Shown: one piece after another, positions 23,701 to 33,331 of the stretch
Layout of the letters: the number at the start of each line of letters is the position of its first letter
Position numbering within the stretch: position 1 is the first letter of the stretch
From: Rhypophila decipiens
Taxonomy: Eukaryota > Ascomycota > Sordariomycetes > Sordariales > Naviculisporaceae
DNA length: 64,000 nucleotides
Assembly: GCA_033297075.1 (NCBI GenBank)
Contig: MU858051.1
Location: 372,001 to 436,000 of the forward strand
Direction: 5' to 3'
Program-made: the position numbers and the translations under genes
Notes under the pieces: generated by a model
The model's database searches: none
Seen by the model: only the letters and a program-made list of their open reading frames with translations
Told to the model about the DNA's origin: nothing

Positions 23701-25933
23701 GCGTAAAGTCTAAGAATGAGCATCAGCGCTCATGAACGGTTCTGGCAAAGCACGGGGAGACTCGCCAACAGCAGACACAAAATTCGCTTATCTAATATAT
23801 ATGATCGAGACCCAGCAGCACGAAGTGACCTCAGCCAGGGGTATTTTGTCCCAACAGACGCTCCAATCAGGAGAGGTTCCTCATGGCTTTGCGTGGTAGT
23901 AGCAACGCTGGGGCGTGGATTAATGGATGGCACGCTGCAGCTCTCAGCAGGAGCATCGAGGACAAGAGAGGCCATCTGTCAGTGTCAGTCAACCAGCCCA
24001 TCCGAACCGGAAACCGGCACCGAGAGACTAAAGAACATGGTTAGAGTGGCAGGCCAGATCGGGGTCGGGTATGAAAATTTTCTCCCTCGTCCGTCTGGGG
24101 TAAATACCATTGAACTCCATACATACAGTAGTGTACATACGCTTTCTTCCGCCAAGCAAGTTTCGGGTGGTAAGCTTGATTTTAGCCTGGTAGCCTCACA
24201 TCTGGTTTTTTATATTAGCCTAACGAGGAATGTTTCCAATTTTGGCAACAACACAATCAGCAAAACACCCAGAACCGCAGTTCAACCCAATATGCTGTGT
24301 CAGTAAAGTCATCTGAGCAATCATGTGGCCCGCTCTTGGAGACTTCTTGGCCACCGCGATTTCACTCTAGTTTGATACCTCTTTTGGATCATGATCAAGA
24401 TCCTCAGGGGCATGCCACGATGTCAAGGTTCCCAAATCTTTGGTTCGCCTATCTGTATGTCGTGTTGATCATGACGAGAGTTTTAAAGAGCAGGATCTGC
24501 TGAGAGAAGAAAAAGGAGAAATTCTTTCTTTCGACATCTTCCCCAGGACATGATGTGTAGTCAATCGAATCTGCACGGACACCGAAAGAAAAACGTCCGA
24601 TTCTGCCGGAAACCGATCCCGCGTCCGGACCTGAGTACCTCGATGAACAGAACAAAATAAAACAATTAACTCGAGAAGCGGAGGTTCTGCTCGTCTGCAG
24701 AAGAGAAATGACAAGATAGATGATTTGAATCTTGACCCGATTCCCTTCCCGTAGGATAGGGCACACACAACATGAAGATTGATGAGAAAAGGATCTCGGT
24801 TTGCGATAGATTTATTGAAATCGTCTTTGCTGGACACACGATAGAAAGCGTTGGTAACTCGGTGTTCGGAAACCTGGACATCAAGGTTTATTGAGGCGGA
24901 GAGTGACTTATCAGCACGTCTGGCCACCTGAGCTGCTGGGCCACGCGTGCTGCGCAGGTTGTGCCCCCGGATAGACGACGGCAGGAGCGAGACGGAGAGA
25001 ACAAGGTCAGGACGGGTAGGATGCAGACCGGTTATTATGGCGGGAAGTCGCCAGTCGCGAGCAGGTCCAGTCCAGCCCAGTCCATTCCATGGCGGCCAGT
25101 GGAACCCAAGTGCCATTGATTTTTGGCAACCTGTCTTGGAGGTTAATTTATTAATTACGGTATCTTCGTGTCCCCTTCGCATCGGTGGTTCGCTGGCTGC
25201 TTCCTGCCCCCCATTCAAAGATACCCTCCCCAAGCTCCCCCTCCACTCTCGCCCCTCCTTTGAAGCTGTGTCGAGATGTCAGCGGCAAGAACAACCCATC
25301 AATCAAAACGCCCACATTCTGTGCGCTGGTTTCCCGTCGCGAGTAAAGAGAAGGGGGAAGGTGCGGTCCTTTATTGCGAGACCAACCAAAACTTTTTTCA
25401 TTTATATTTTCCGACCAGAGAGATAGCTCGCTATCTCGCCTACTCTTGACGACGACCTTCTATTCGCTGCTGCCCGACACCTGACACCATCATACCTTCC
25501 ATGTAGAGTATCAAATGTCGGTTTTGTTTTATTTTCTGTTTGCTGTCCTTTTTGGCAAGTTGACGAAATTCACTGTCCGTTCCACTTCTACTTGTTCCCT
25601 GATCTGGGTACCCGTAACTGCCACCTTGGTAGGATACGACCTGGCCCTGGCGACCTGCCATCACGGCAGCCGCTGTCTCCTCGAGGTGGAGTTACGCTCT
25701 ACGCTGTGCTACGCTGAAGTTACCTTTTACCCCAGCACATCATTGACCATCGTGCCAGCCGTCCACAGATTTCCTGACCATGGATCTATCTCGCCCGTCT
25801 GTCGAAATGGGGTCTAAGCCAGTTCGGCGTGGTTCGCGTTCAACCAACCACCGATTCGGCTGTCAATCTGACAGTCTCCATGTCTTCCGAGTGGGCAACT
25901 GTACACCACTTACACAACCAATACCGTAACTCA

Positions 25934-25960
25934 TGTACGGTATGCACGGTATGTTCGGTA
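25934..25960. repeat. three tandem 9-bp units TGNNCGGTA
   Basis: Units are tgtacggta, tgcacggta and tgttcggta, directly head to tail, with an inverted copy of the core (taccgta) just before at 25923. It lies about 930 bp upstream of the C2H2 factor ATG, so it could be a cluster of binding sites. Confidence 0.7.
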
Positions 25961-26480
25961 CGTACCTCCATTTAAGCTATTTTCTCTCCCGCACTTTCTG
26001 CCTCCCTCTCTCGGTGACACTCCTGCATGCTTCCCCCCCAGCCCGCAATATCCACATTGGCTTTCCCCTCAGGTCGTTTAAGTGATTCCGTGCCTTGCAC
26101 TTTGGACGTTCTCGGCAGGCGGATTTCTTGCAAGAGACTTCACTTTACAGACACCTACTCTGAACACCAGCCATCAACCCTCCTTGACGTCTTCCCCAGC
26201 ATGCCCACTTACCTGTCCCGACATGGCTTCATCTATTACCAACCGCTCTATAATCTGGTCTAGTCGGACTAGTCCTTGACAGGCAGCCAAGCAAAATGTT
26301 CCTCCAGATATTAACGGTCGATAGTCGATACAAGGATATAGGGGCAACCTGACCACGTTGAGCAAGTATCCCAGCACAGACTGGTAGTCCAGTATCAGGC
26401 GCCAAGACCGGATCAACTCAAACGGTTTGATTGCATGGCAATCTAGATGAATTGACGTCAATTGCGCTGTCCTGTCTGAC

Positions 26481-26510
26481 TGGCCCCAGCAGGCCCCAGC
26501 AGGCCCCAGC
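26481..26510. repeat. three 10-bp direct repeats (nGGCCCCAGC)
   Basis: Three adjacent copies of aggccccagc (the first base of the first copy is t). A GC-rich minisatellite-like patch in the region upstream of the C2H2 gene; function unknown. Confidence 0.8.
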
Positions 26511-26890
26511 CCCGATCCGAACTGGCGTGATACGAAGGCGACCCGGGGCTGATTTGCCCTTGCTTGCCATTGCACCTGGTTTGTTTCCATGGCCGTTGCG
26601 GGCGGGTGCTACACAACTGCCGCGCAGTATCAGATGGCATGGTATACATGGGTATGCACCTACGCACCCGCTACAGCGGGAGCGCGTGGAGAAAAAGGTC
26701 CTTCCACCCCGGGAAGTTTTTTGATCTCCCCACAGGAGAGGTTTGATACCACCACCGACACCTCCGACGTGCTTGCCAATCCCACAAAAGGCCTGAGTCT
26801 TCTCCTGCCTGCCTAGCTCCTAGGCCTCCCGCTAGTCTGGTCTGGTTTCACGATGCACACCCGTGAACCAGGCACACCGAGCCCTCCTTC

Positions 26891-28772
26891 ATGTCGAGTA
26901 TCATTCATCGTCAGCTTGTTCAGGATGGAGGATCCCACCCGGCCTCAGTGTCGGCCATCCGCAACAACAGTTCACATGTCAGCCTTGGTCAAGCCTCCAT
27001 GACGGATCACTGTGGTTGTCCGTGAGTATCATCATCATCCTCCAAGACGACGACGACGACGACGACGATATACGTCGTCCTTGTTTCACTTCGCATGAGG
27101 CTCACCAACTCCCTTCTACAGATACGATGACAAGGTGGTCACCAGCGGGACCACGGCGCGCATGGTGTTGATGTTTATGCGCGATCTCGTTGAGCCACCG
27201 GGAAACCAGGCTCGGCAGTGCTATGCCTGTCCGATGAGGGAATGCCGCAAGGCCTTTAATGAACCGCTCCCTCTTATCCAGCATCTCTTGACCTGTCCAG
27301 ACCTTTTAAGAGGCGGTATCTTTGACTGTGACAAGTGCAACGCCTGGCATCAAGTACCGACCAACGAGAAGGACTGGGAGCAATGGTCAGGATGGAGGTC
27401 ACATCCAGCCCCTTTCCAACGAAAACGAAGCTTCAGCTCCAAGATGAGAGAGACCTTCACCATACGGCGAAAAGACTCGTCTCGTAAAGCGAATGCTTCG
27501 CCCGAGCCTCACATCGATCATGGCTACTCGCTCAACATCCGAATGGGCTCCCTCCCCATCGAGCAGCAAAGGGGCATGGCGAACGGTGTCTGTCCTGAAC
27601 ATCACGTCATACATCCAAGTCAACGACCCGTTCCGGATTTCTTGGGACCACAGAAGATAATTCCAGATCTTGACCGTAACATGTTCTGGCCTGGCATGGT
27701 GGACGACATCTCGGAACTTCATTCGGCATCCTCGATCGCGCCGTCGTCGTTCGAGACAGAACCGTCCCAGCCTGCCTCGACGAATACCTCGCAGACCACG
27801 CTTTATACGTCGGCATTTCCCAACTATGCGGCCTCGACGCCGTCGGCTCATTCAAGGGACCACAGACTGCCAGCACAACAGTACCCACTGTTCTCACCAC
27901 ACTCGGCCTTTTCCAGCGAGCCGCGGTCATCAACCATGTCATCGGCCATGTCGATCGATGAACCGTTGACAGCCACCGAACCAGCCCTGTCGCCAAACGA
28001 AATCGGGCCGGTGACATCAAGCACCAACCAATCATGGTGGCCACCAAAGACTGGTCCAGATGTACAGACTTTAACGCCCGTCTCGTCGTCTTGCTTCCCC
28101 ATACAGTCTCCTGTAGGTGGAATGATGACTGGTGACACTTCTGGAGAGATGACGGCTCCCACATCTCCATGTACAACAAGTCCGGGAATGGAGGACCGAA
28201 ATGCGACGCCTGGGCCACAGTACTATCCGATGCAACATGCTTCGATGGATCAACACACCATGTCTCGAGCACTCAGTCACGAGTCGATGCATGGATCTCA
28301 AATAACGAACCTGTACGAGCTCGGCCTGTCGGACGCACATAACATCAGCCCATTGTCACCTCAGAGTCCCCATACCCACCACATGGGAATGCATGGCAAG
28401 AGCAATGCCGATTCGCCGACTGAGGAGTTGATGTGTGACGAATGCCAGTGGAAACCGAGAGGAGTAAGAGAGAACTTGAAGGGCTATCTTCGAAAACACA
28501 AGAATACGCACAAAGGCCTGCGGTTGGCTTGCGAAGTACCAGGCTGTACAAAGACGTTTAGTCGGCTCGACAACCTGAAAAAACACAAGAAAGACAAGCA
28601 CGGAATGTCGGACGACGGCCCCAGCATACTGCCTTCGAGACGAGTTGCGGACGAATACACAGATCATATGGAGGACGATCCGGACAAACGGCCGAGCACG
28701 AGCGACTCGCGGATACGTGCGGTGGTGATGGCGGAGGATTACTCCATGTTGTGGCCGGCATTGCATTTTTAA
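26891..28772 (+). CDS. C2H2 zinc-finger transcription factor
   Basis: Two exons, 26891-27021 and 27122-28772, 593 aa (intron 100 nt, donor gtgagt, acceptor ctacag). The N-terminal part has Cys-rich segments (CYACPMRECRKAF...LIQHLLTCPDL and FDCDKCNAWHQVP) that resemble degenerate zinc fingers, then a basic patch (KRSFSSKMRETFTIRRKDSSRK cut short here), a long Ser/Pro/Thr-rich middle typical of activation regions, and two C-terminal C2H2 fingers at about 480-540: CDECQWKPRGVRENLKGYLRKH..TH and CEVPGCTKTFSRLDNLKKH...H. The second finger is canonical; the first has a wider spacing. The first exon (MSSIIHRQLVQDGG...) is inferred from the in-frame ATG and good splice sites; a second upstream start cannot be excluded. 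The long upstream region suggests complex regulation, as is common for developmental regulators of fungi; that is inference. Confidence 0.88.
27046..27068. repeat. (GAC)n microsatellite in intron
   Basis: Seven to eight GAC units inside the single intron of the C2H2 gene, preceded by an ATC run. It makes up about a quarter of the intron and is removed by splicing. Confidence 0.85.
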
Positions 28773-30367
28773 CACTGACACATATCTCTTTTGTCATTCT
28801 GTCGTTACTATTACAGTACCACTTATACGCACATTTGGAGTCTTTTTGTCTTTTGTCTGGCTTTTGCTTTGGTCTTTATACTGCACTATACCTACACGCT
28901 TATCAGCGCCTGCGTTTTCCTTTCTTGTCACTGCATTATAGTTTTCTTTTTAGTAATTAGTTGGAATAGGGGGTAAGGAGGATGGAGTGAGACATTTGTC
29001 ACCCGTCTTTCCTGGAGCTTGGGGACTGGTATAAGCCCAGCCTATTCACAGTTCCACCAAAATGTTTCTCTTCTGTTGTTTACTTGACCCCTGAGTCGTT
29101 GCTAGGTAGATACGGAGGAAGTAGATACCATCATTGGGTCCATGTCTACACCTATATATATCATTGAGTTGTTGGATAGTTATATTTGTCATGTCTCATT
29201 GTTAGCGACAGGTTGTTGAGGTGACAGCCCGAGCAGTTAATCCCATTCTCTCTTAAGTAAATCTTTTTTTGTGTTTTGCTTTCGCTGCCCATACAGCAAT
29301 CCTCAATTGAAAAATCCACAGTCAGACATAGTACCATAGTCCCCGAGTCCTCAGAGCAATCCTCATTAAAGTTTGATCCACGAAACGCGAATCTTATTCC
29401 TATATGACAAAAAACCAACACCAAGTTAATCCCATGCAAGCCCAAAATTGTCATGTCTAAACGGAATACCATGAGGCAAAGATACTGGAATGTAAGTTCA
29501 GGGGCACCACGTACCTCAAAAAAGACTGCGTCAAGAAATTCTCCGAGCCAGTGAGCACCCAGCTATCGGGATCTCAAGCCTGAAACGGCACAACGCCCGA
29601 AATATCGACTTGTCCTGCAGGCAAGGTACATTCACGACTTACAAGGCTCGTCCAATGGTAATCAACTGTTCAATGGTATATTATCTGGATATGGTTAGAC
29701 TCGTTATCTTATTCTCATCACAATGGTGAACATTGACTACTTTAACAAAAAAAGAGCAGGAAGCAACCGGAGCACCCTCCGTACTTCAATTCCAGTGGCC
29801 TGGTGGATTTCACACAGGTTGAACAGTGAAAACCACCAACCCAAATGGTGACATGAGAATTTGGTAATCTTGCCCGCAATCATGATGTAGATGGCCCGTC
29901 ACTTTCATCCATCTCATTGTCTTCCATGAGCCCAGACTTTTTGACTTTATCTCACATGTGTGTGACAAAAGTGCGGGATGAGTCTTGATCAACCAACTCA
30001 CTCACTCACCTATCATTGAGCCCGACGTTAATAGTGTAGATACGGTACTTATCTATGAGCTTTATGGTTGGCTAGATGATTAGCAGTGACGTCTACATCA
30101 CCTGTTTGCTTCAATCATGATAATGAAGAGATGACGACACGGCACGACAACCACCCCAGAAGAGCGGAGCCGCACAAAGAGGTCTGTCCGTTCGACCTGC
30201 TCAGCTCACCTCCCATTAATGAGTGAGCTCTCCCGTCGATTCACATTACTGGACTTTTCTCTCTTCTTTTCTTCGAAGTGATTCAGAGCTCAAACGAACC
30301 CAGCCAAGCAAGACCTTTCAATCAAACCAATCCTGCCCAGCAGCTTCATACCCCCCAAAACGCAATC
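28773..30367. other. intergenic, C2H2 gene to small Ser/Lys protein
   Basis: T-rich 3' flank of the C2H2 gene followed by the promoter of the small gene at 30368. Only short frames; the longest (103 codons, minus) has no features. No RNA gene or repeat was recognised. Confidence 0.6.
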
Positions 30368-30714
30368 ATGAGCGGATACACCGACGAGGCTCTCGAAGAG
30401 GCACACGACCTCATCTACCATTCTGAGGAGGAGGCGCACGTAAGTCTTTCCCAAGCTTCCAAAAATAATACCATCGACTATTTCGTGGCCTTTCACATAT
30501 CGTGTCCAGTCTTAATGAGATAGGCACTAATAAACCGACTTGACAGATGCACGACGACGAAAAGATGCCCTCCAAATCCTCGTCTTCTTCATCCAAGAAG
30601 AAGTCCTCTGGCCTCGAGAGTTCATCATCCTCCCAAGACCAAAGCAGCAGCATGGGAAGCAAGATGAAGAAAGGGATGGAGGATATCAAGGACTCCATGA
30701 AGGGGAGTAAATAA
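30368..30714 (+). CDS. small Ser/Lys-rich acidic-basic protein (79 aa)
   Basis: Two exons, 30368-30439 and 30547-30714, joined by a 107-nt intron (gtaagt...gacag). The 79-aa product starts MSGYTDEALEEAHDLIYHSEEEAHMHDDEKM, an acidic His-containing helix, followed by Ser runs (SSSSSSKKKSS, SSSSSQDQSSS) and a basic C-terminal helix (KMKKGMEDIKDSMKGSK). No signal peptide, membrane segment or Cys. It is short and low in complexity, but the intron joins two coherent frames and the leader has a usual C/T-rich context (the ATG lies in caatcATGag), so I think it is real. Such small hydrophilic proteins in fungi are often stress- or stationary-phase-linked; I cannot assign a role. A 210-nt hairpin begins 187 bp after the stop and may lie in its 3' UTR. 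Confidence 0.75.
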
Positions 30715-32125
30715 ATTCATTTGCCTCCCCAGTAGCTTCTGGTCTTGTCGGATATGGGGCTCTCAACCTTGTCAATTGCCGCCTCTGTCACAAAGTTGGT
30801 TCCATCATGTATATTCTATGGGAAATGGGAGGAGGAAGCTGTATAATTAGCTGGCTGGCTGGATACGGGTCTACTTTCTGGGTAGTCATCGAGAATGGAA
30901 ACTTTCTTGATGAGTTCGTCGTCTTTCAATCTTCGGCAGGACATCGTCGATTTCATATGTAGACCTGGTAGATCCAGTTGATCTATTGGTATACAGTAAC
31001 AATTCTCCCGGTTACTATATGTTAGTAGATCAGTTGGATCTATCAAATCTACATAAGAGATGGAGGATCGGCTGCCGAAGAGTGAAAGACGACCAAGTCG
31101 TGGAGAAAATTCTGCCAACCAGCCAGTCTCTTTTGGTCATCCCCCGGCTTGTGACTTTGGTCCACAAATGTTGTGTTTCATACAGGGGCCCGATAAACAT
31201 GTACCACTGCTCTCATGCAGGCACCAGTCTTCTCATGTTTATTCAGTCTTTTAAGGGTTAGGGTTATACGTGACACAATCGTTGGAATCTGCTTTTGTAT
31301 TCAGTCTTTAATCAGGGAGCGGTTTTTTATGTCCTTGTTTGCTTTATACGTAGTCTTGGATGAGGATAGCAATACAGCACCAGTCCAATGAAGCTATTCG
31401 CAATTCCAGCTTGTTGGCTTTTGCGCCGTCGCCCAACAGCAACCCCTAAAGAGGCTGGAAGCCAGTCACCAGATGAGTGAAGAAATCGTTTTTATATTCT
31501 CATGTATGGAGGGGACACAGAGTCATATAAACAACAAGCATGTTTCGCCGCTGCCTCGCCTAGTAGCATACATGTATGATGCTATTAAACACGTTATACC
31601 GGGTAGCCACTGGCTGGTCCAACACTGCCCGCGCGGCGCATAAAATCCTTCGGCGGAGTGCCAAACCGCCTAACTGGATGGTTCGGGGGCTATAAAGTCA
31701 AAACTCTCCCAGCTCGGATTCGCAGGCCAATCATTGAACGCATCAATAGCTGCCTAGATCTCTACCCCAGTATGGCGTAGCGAAGCAAGGCAGACGGATC
31801 TGAGATATCAACACCGCCGAGATCGAAACATGCTTACAACTACTTCGATCCGGATATAACTGCACCATAATCCTCTAACAACTTCCCCTCCACCCAAGCT
31901 AGCTACCTACCGTTTTCATCTAATAATCCGGACTACTTCCTCACCATCATCATCACCTGAGAAGGAAAAAAGTGAAACAGCGCCATTGACACCAGACCGA
32001 AGCTCAGTCCTAGAAGCACCAGACTCATCCATCCAACCCTCCATCCCTCCATCCCTCGAACACAAATAAAATCATCATCACACCAACCTAGCAGCCAGGC
32101 ACCCACATATCTACCAAGCACAAAA
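30715..32125. other. intergenic, with a long hairpin
   Basis: Apart from the hairpin (30901-31110) this holds a short telomere-like stretch (two TTAGGG-type units, 31253-31266) and the promoter of the membrane protein gene at 32126. Open frames across the hairpin (91-100 codons on both strands) are by-products of the inverted repeat. Confidence 0.6.
30901..31110 (+). repeat. long imperfect inverted repeat (hairpin), 100-nt arms, 10-nt loop
   Basis: Positions 30901-31000 and the reverse complement of 31011-31110 align without any gap; I count 76 identical of 100 bases, with only 31001-31010 between the arms. In the inner 40 bp all ten differences are transitions. In plus-strand RNA seven of these ten become G-U wobble pairs (three C-A), against three in minus-strand RNA, so a plus-strand transcript would fold better. 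Outside the arms a CTGGCTGG/CCAACCAGCCAG similarity (about 30851-30863 and 31116-31126) hints at a once longer palindrome. No target duplication or transposase is visible. It may be a 3' UTR structure of the 79-aa gene, a small-RNA precursor, a fold-back element or an inverted duplication altered by RIP. Confidence 0.85.
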
Positions 32126-32972
32126 ATGCCATCCCCTCTAATCCCCCCCGAGCTGGGGACGGTCCTCCTAACGCGGATCTGGCTCTTCCAGGTCCTAATC
32201 AGCACGCCCATCGCCCTCATCCTCGGCACCTGCTCCTTTGCTACCCTCTACGACGGCTACACGTCGTACGTCTACGAATTCTGCAAGTACCTAGGCAACA
32301 CGATCCTCGCGATGGGCATCATCTTTATTGTCCTCGTTCAGCGGAAATTGGTCACGGGCGGTTCGACCTTTTTGTCGAGCGCTACGGGACGGAAATTCAC
32401 GTTTTGGTGTGAGACGGTCAAGGCAGTGCTTGCGACGGGTCTTTGGGGGTGGATTCTGTATGTCTTCCTCCCTTTTTTCTTTTTTTTTTTTTTTCCATTC
32501 TGGGTGTGCCAGTCTGTTGAGTTGAGAGAGAAACTGGACATGAGCTGTTTGCTGTATGACTTCTAACCTGGAATGACCCAAACACCCAAAACAGCCTCGA
32601 CGCAATCTTCCATGACCGAAATTTTTGGGATAGGTATCCGCAGTGGTACACTCGCAGGATTATATGCTGCTGCATCGCGTTTATTGTCCTTGTGTGAGTA
32701 TTGCCAACCTAGTCCTGCCGCTCGAATTTTCCCCTACCATGTTCAGCTAGAGGTTTCCATGTCAACCAACAGAAAGAAAAAAAGTGATTATATCTGATCG
32801 AGGTGTGCTTTCTAGTCTCTTCTGGTATCCCACCGTGTGGTACTCGCATTACTCCATGAAGCACCACTCTGACTTTCCCGTCGAGGGGCAGGAGGAAGAG
32901 GAAGGAGGGCCGGCTAGAGCAGGAGCAAGGGTAGGAGAGCGTGCGCCGTTGCTTGGGAATGAGGCCGTGTGA
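32126..32972 (+). CDS. small multi-pass membrane protein with C-terminal dileucine motif
   Basis: Three exons, 32126-32457, 32595-32693 and 32777-32972, 208 aa. The frame continues across both introns (donors gtatgt and gtgagt; acceptors acag and gaaag); the first intron holds a T-rich tract and the last acceptor was picked because other candidates hit stops. About four hydrophobic helices: roughly 16-42, 55-74, 93-112 and 127-143, then a short loop (SSLFWYPTVWYSHYSMKHH) and an acidic, then small-residue-rich tail. The tail contains ERAPLL at 198-203, which fits the [DE]xxxL[LI] signal used for AP-3 sorting to the vacuole/endosome. No named domain recognised; vacuolar or endosomal location is an inference from the motif alone. 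Confidence 0.75.
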
Positions 32973-33331
32973 GGACGATGGGTACTGGTAGTGCGGGGGA
33001 TACAGCTTGATACCGAAAGACATAGGACTGTGTCCCAGATGATCATTGTCCAGCATGTACATAGCGTACGAAGATCGTATCACTCATCGCCTTCTTAAAG
33101 CATGGTATTTACGACGAGACCGTGCTAGACACGCGTCTCCCAGCGAGGAACTCCTTTGTGGCATCTTGGCCGACATACCTATAGTCCTCGTCGGTATCGA
33201 GTTAGCCGATTCACTTCCAATGTCATTCAAGACGTTCCACGGTGACCTACACCGCAACCAGACTTCAGGTGCTTTCCTTTTTGCGGTGCTTCTGGGGCAA
33301 AAAGGCACCACGAGTAACGATTAAAAGAGAC
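32973..33331. other. convergent intergenic stretch
   Basis: Shared 3' flank of the membrane protein gene (+) and the Zn2Cys6 gene (-). A minus-strand frame (33084-33311) could serve as an alternative last exon of the Zn2Cys6 gene, as discussed under that gene; otherwise nothing is seen. Confidence 0.5.

Larger units (their letters stand above)
20761..26890. other. 6.1 kb gene-free region between divergent genes
   Basis: This lies between the membrane protein gene (-) and the C2H2 factor (+) and should contain both promoters. The longest frames (196 codons at 23716-24306 plus; 254 codons at 24469-25233 minus) show no domains, no plausible exon partners and odd residue composition, so I do not call them genes. 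A 9-bp triplicate (25934-25960) and a 10-bp triplicate (26481-26510) are listed separately. T/C-rich tracts near 25.2-26.1 kb look like a fungal transcript leader. A missed non-coding RNA is possible. Confidence 0.5.

Noticed and set aside
23716..24306. 196-codon plus-strand open frame
   Set aside because: No domain, no intron partners, mixed composition and overlap with chance frames on the other strand; the start is not in a good context. Not supported as a gene.
24469..25233. 254-codon minus-strand open frame
   Set aside because: Long for chance, but with no recognisable segment, no hydrophobic core pattern and stop-rich neighbours. Transcript data could change this.
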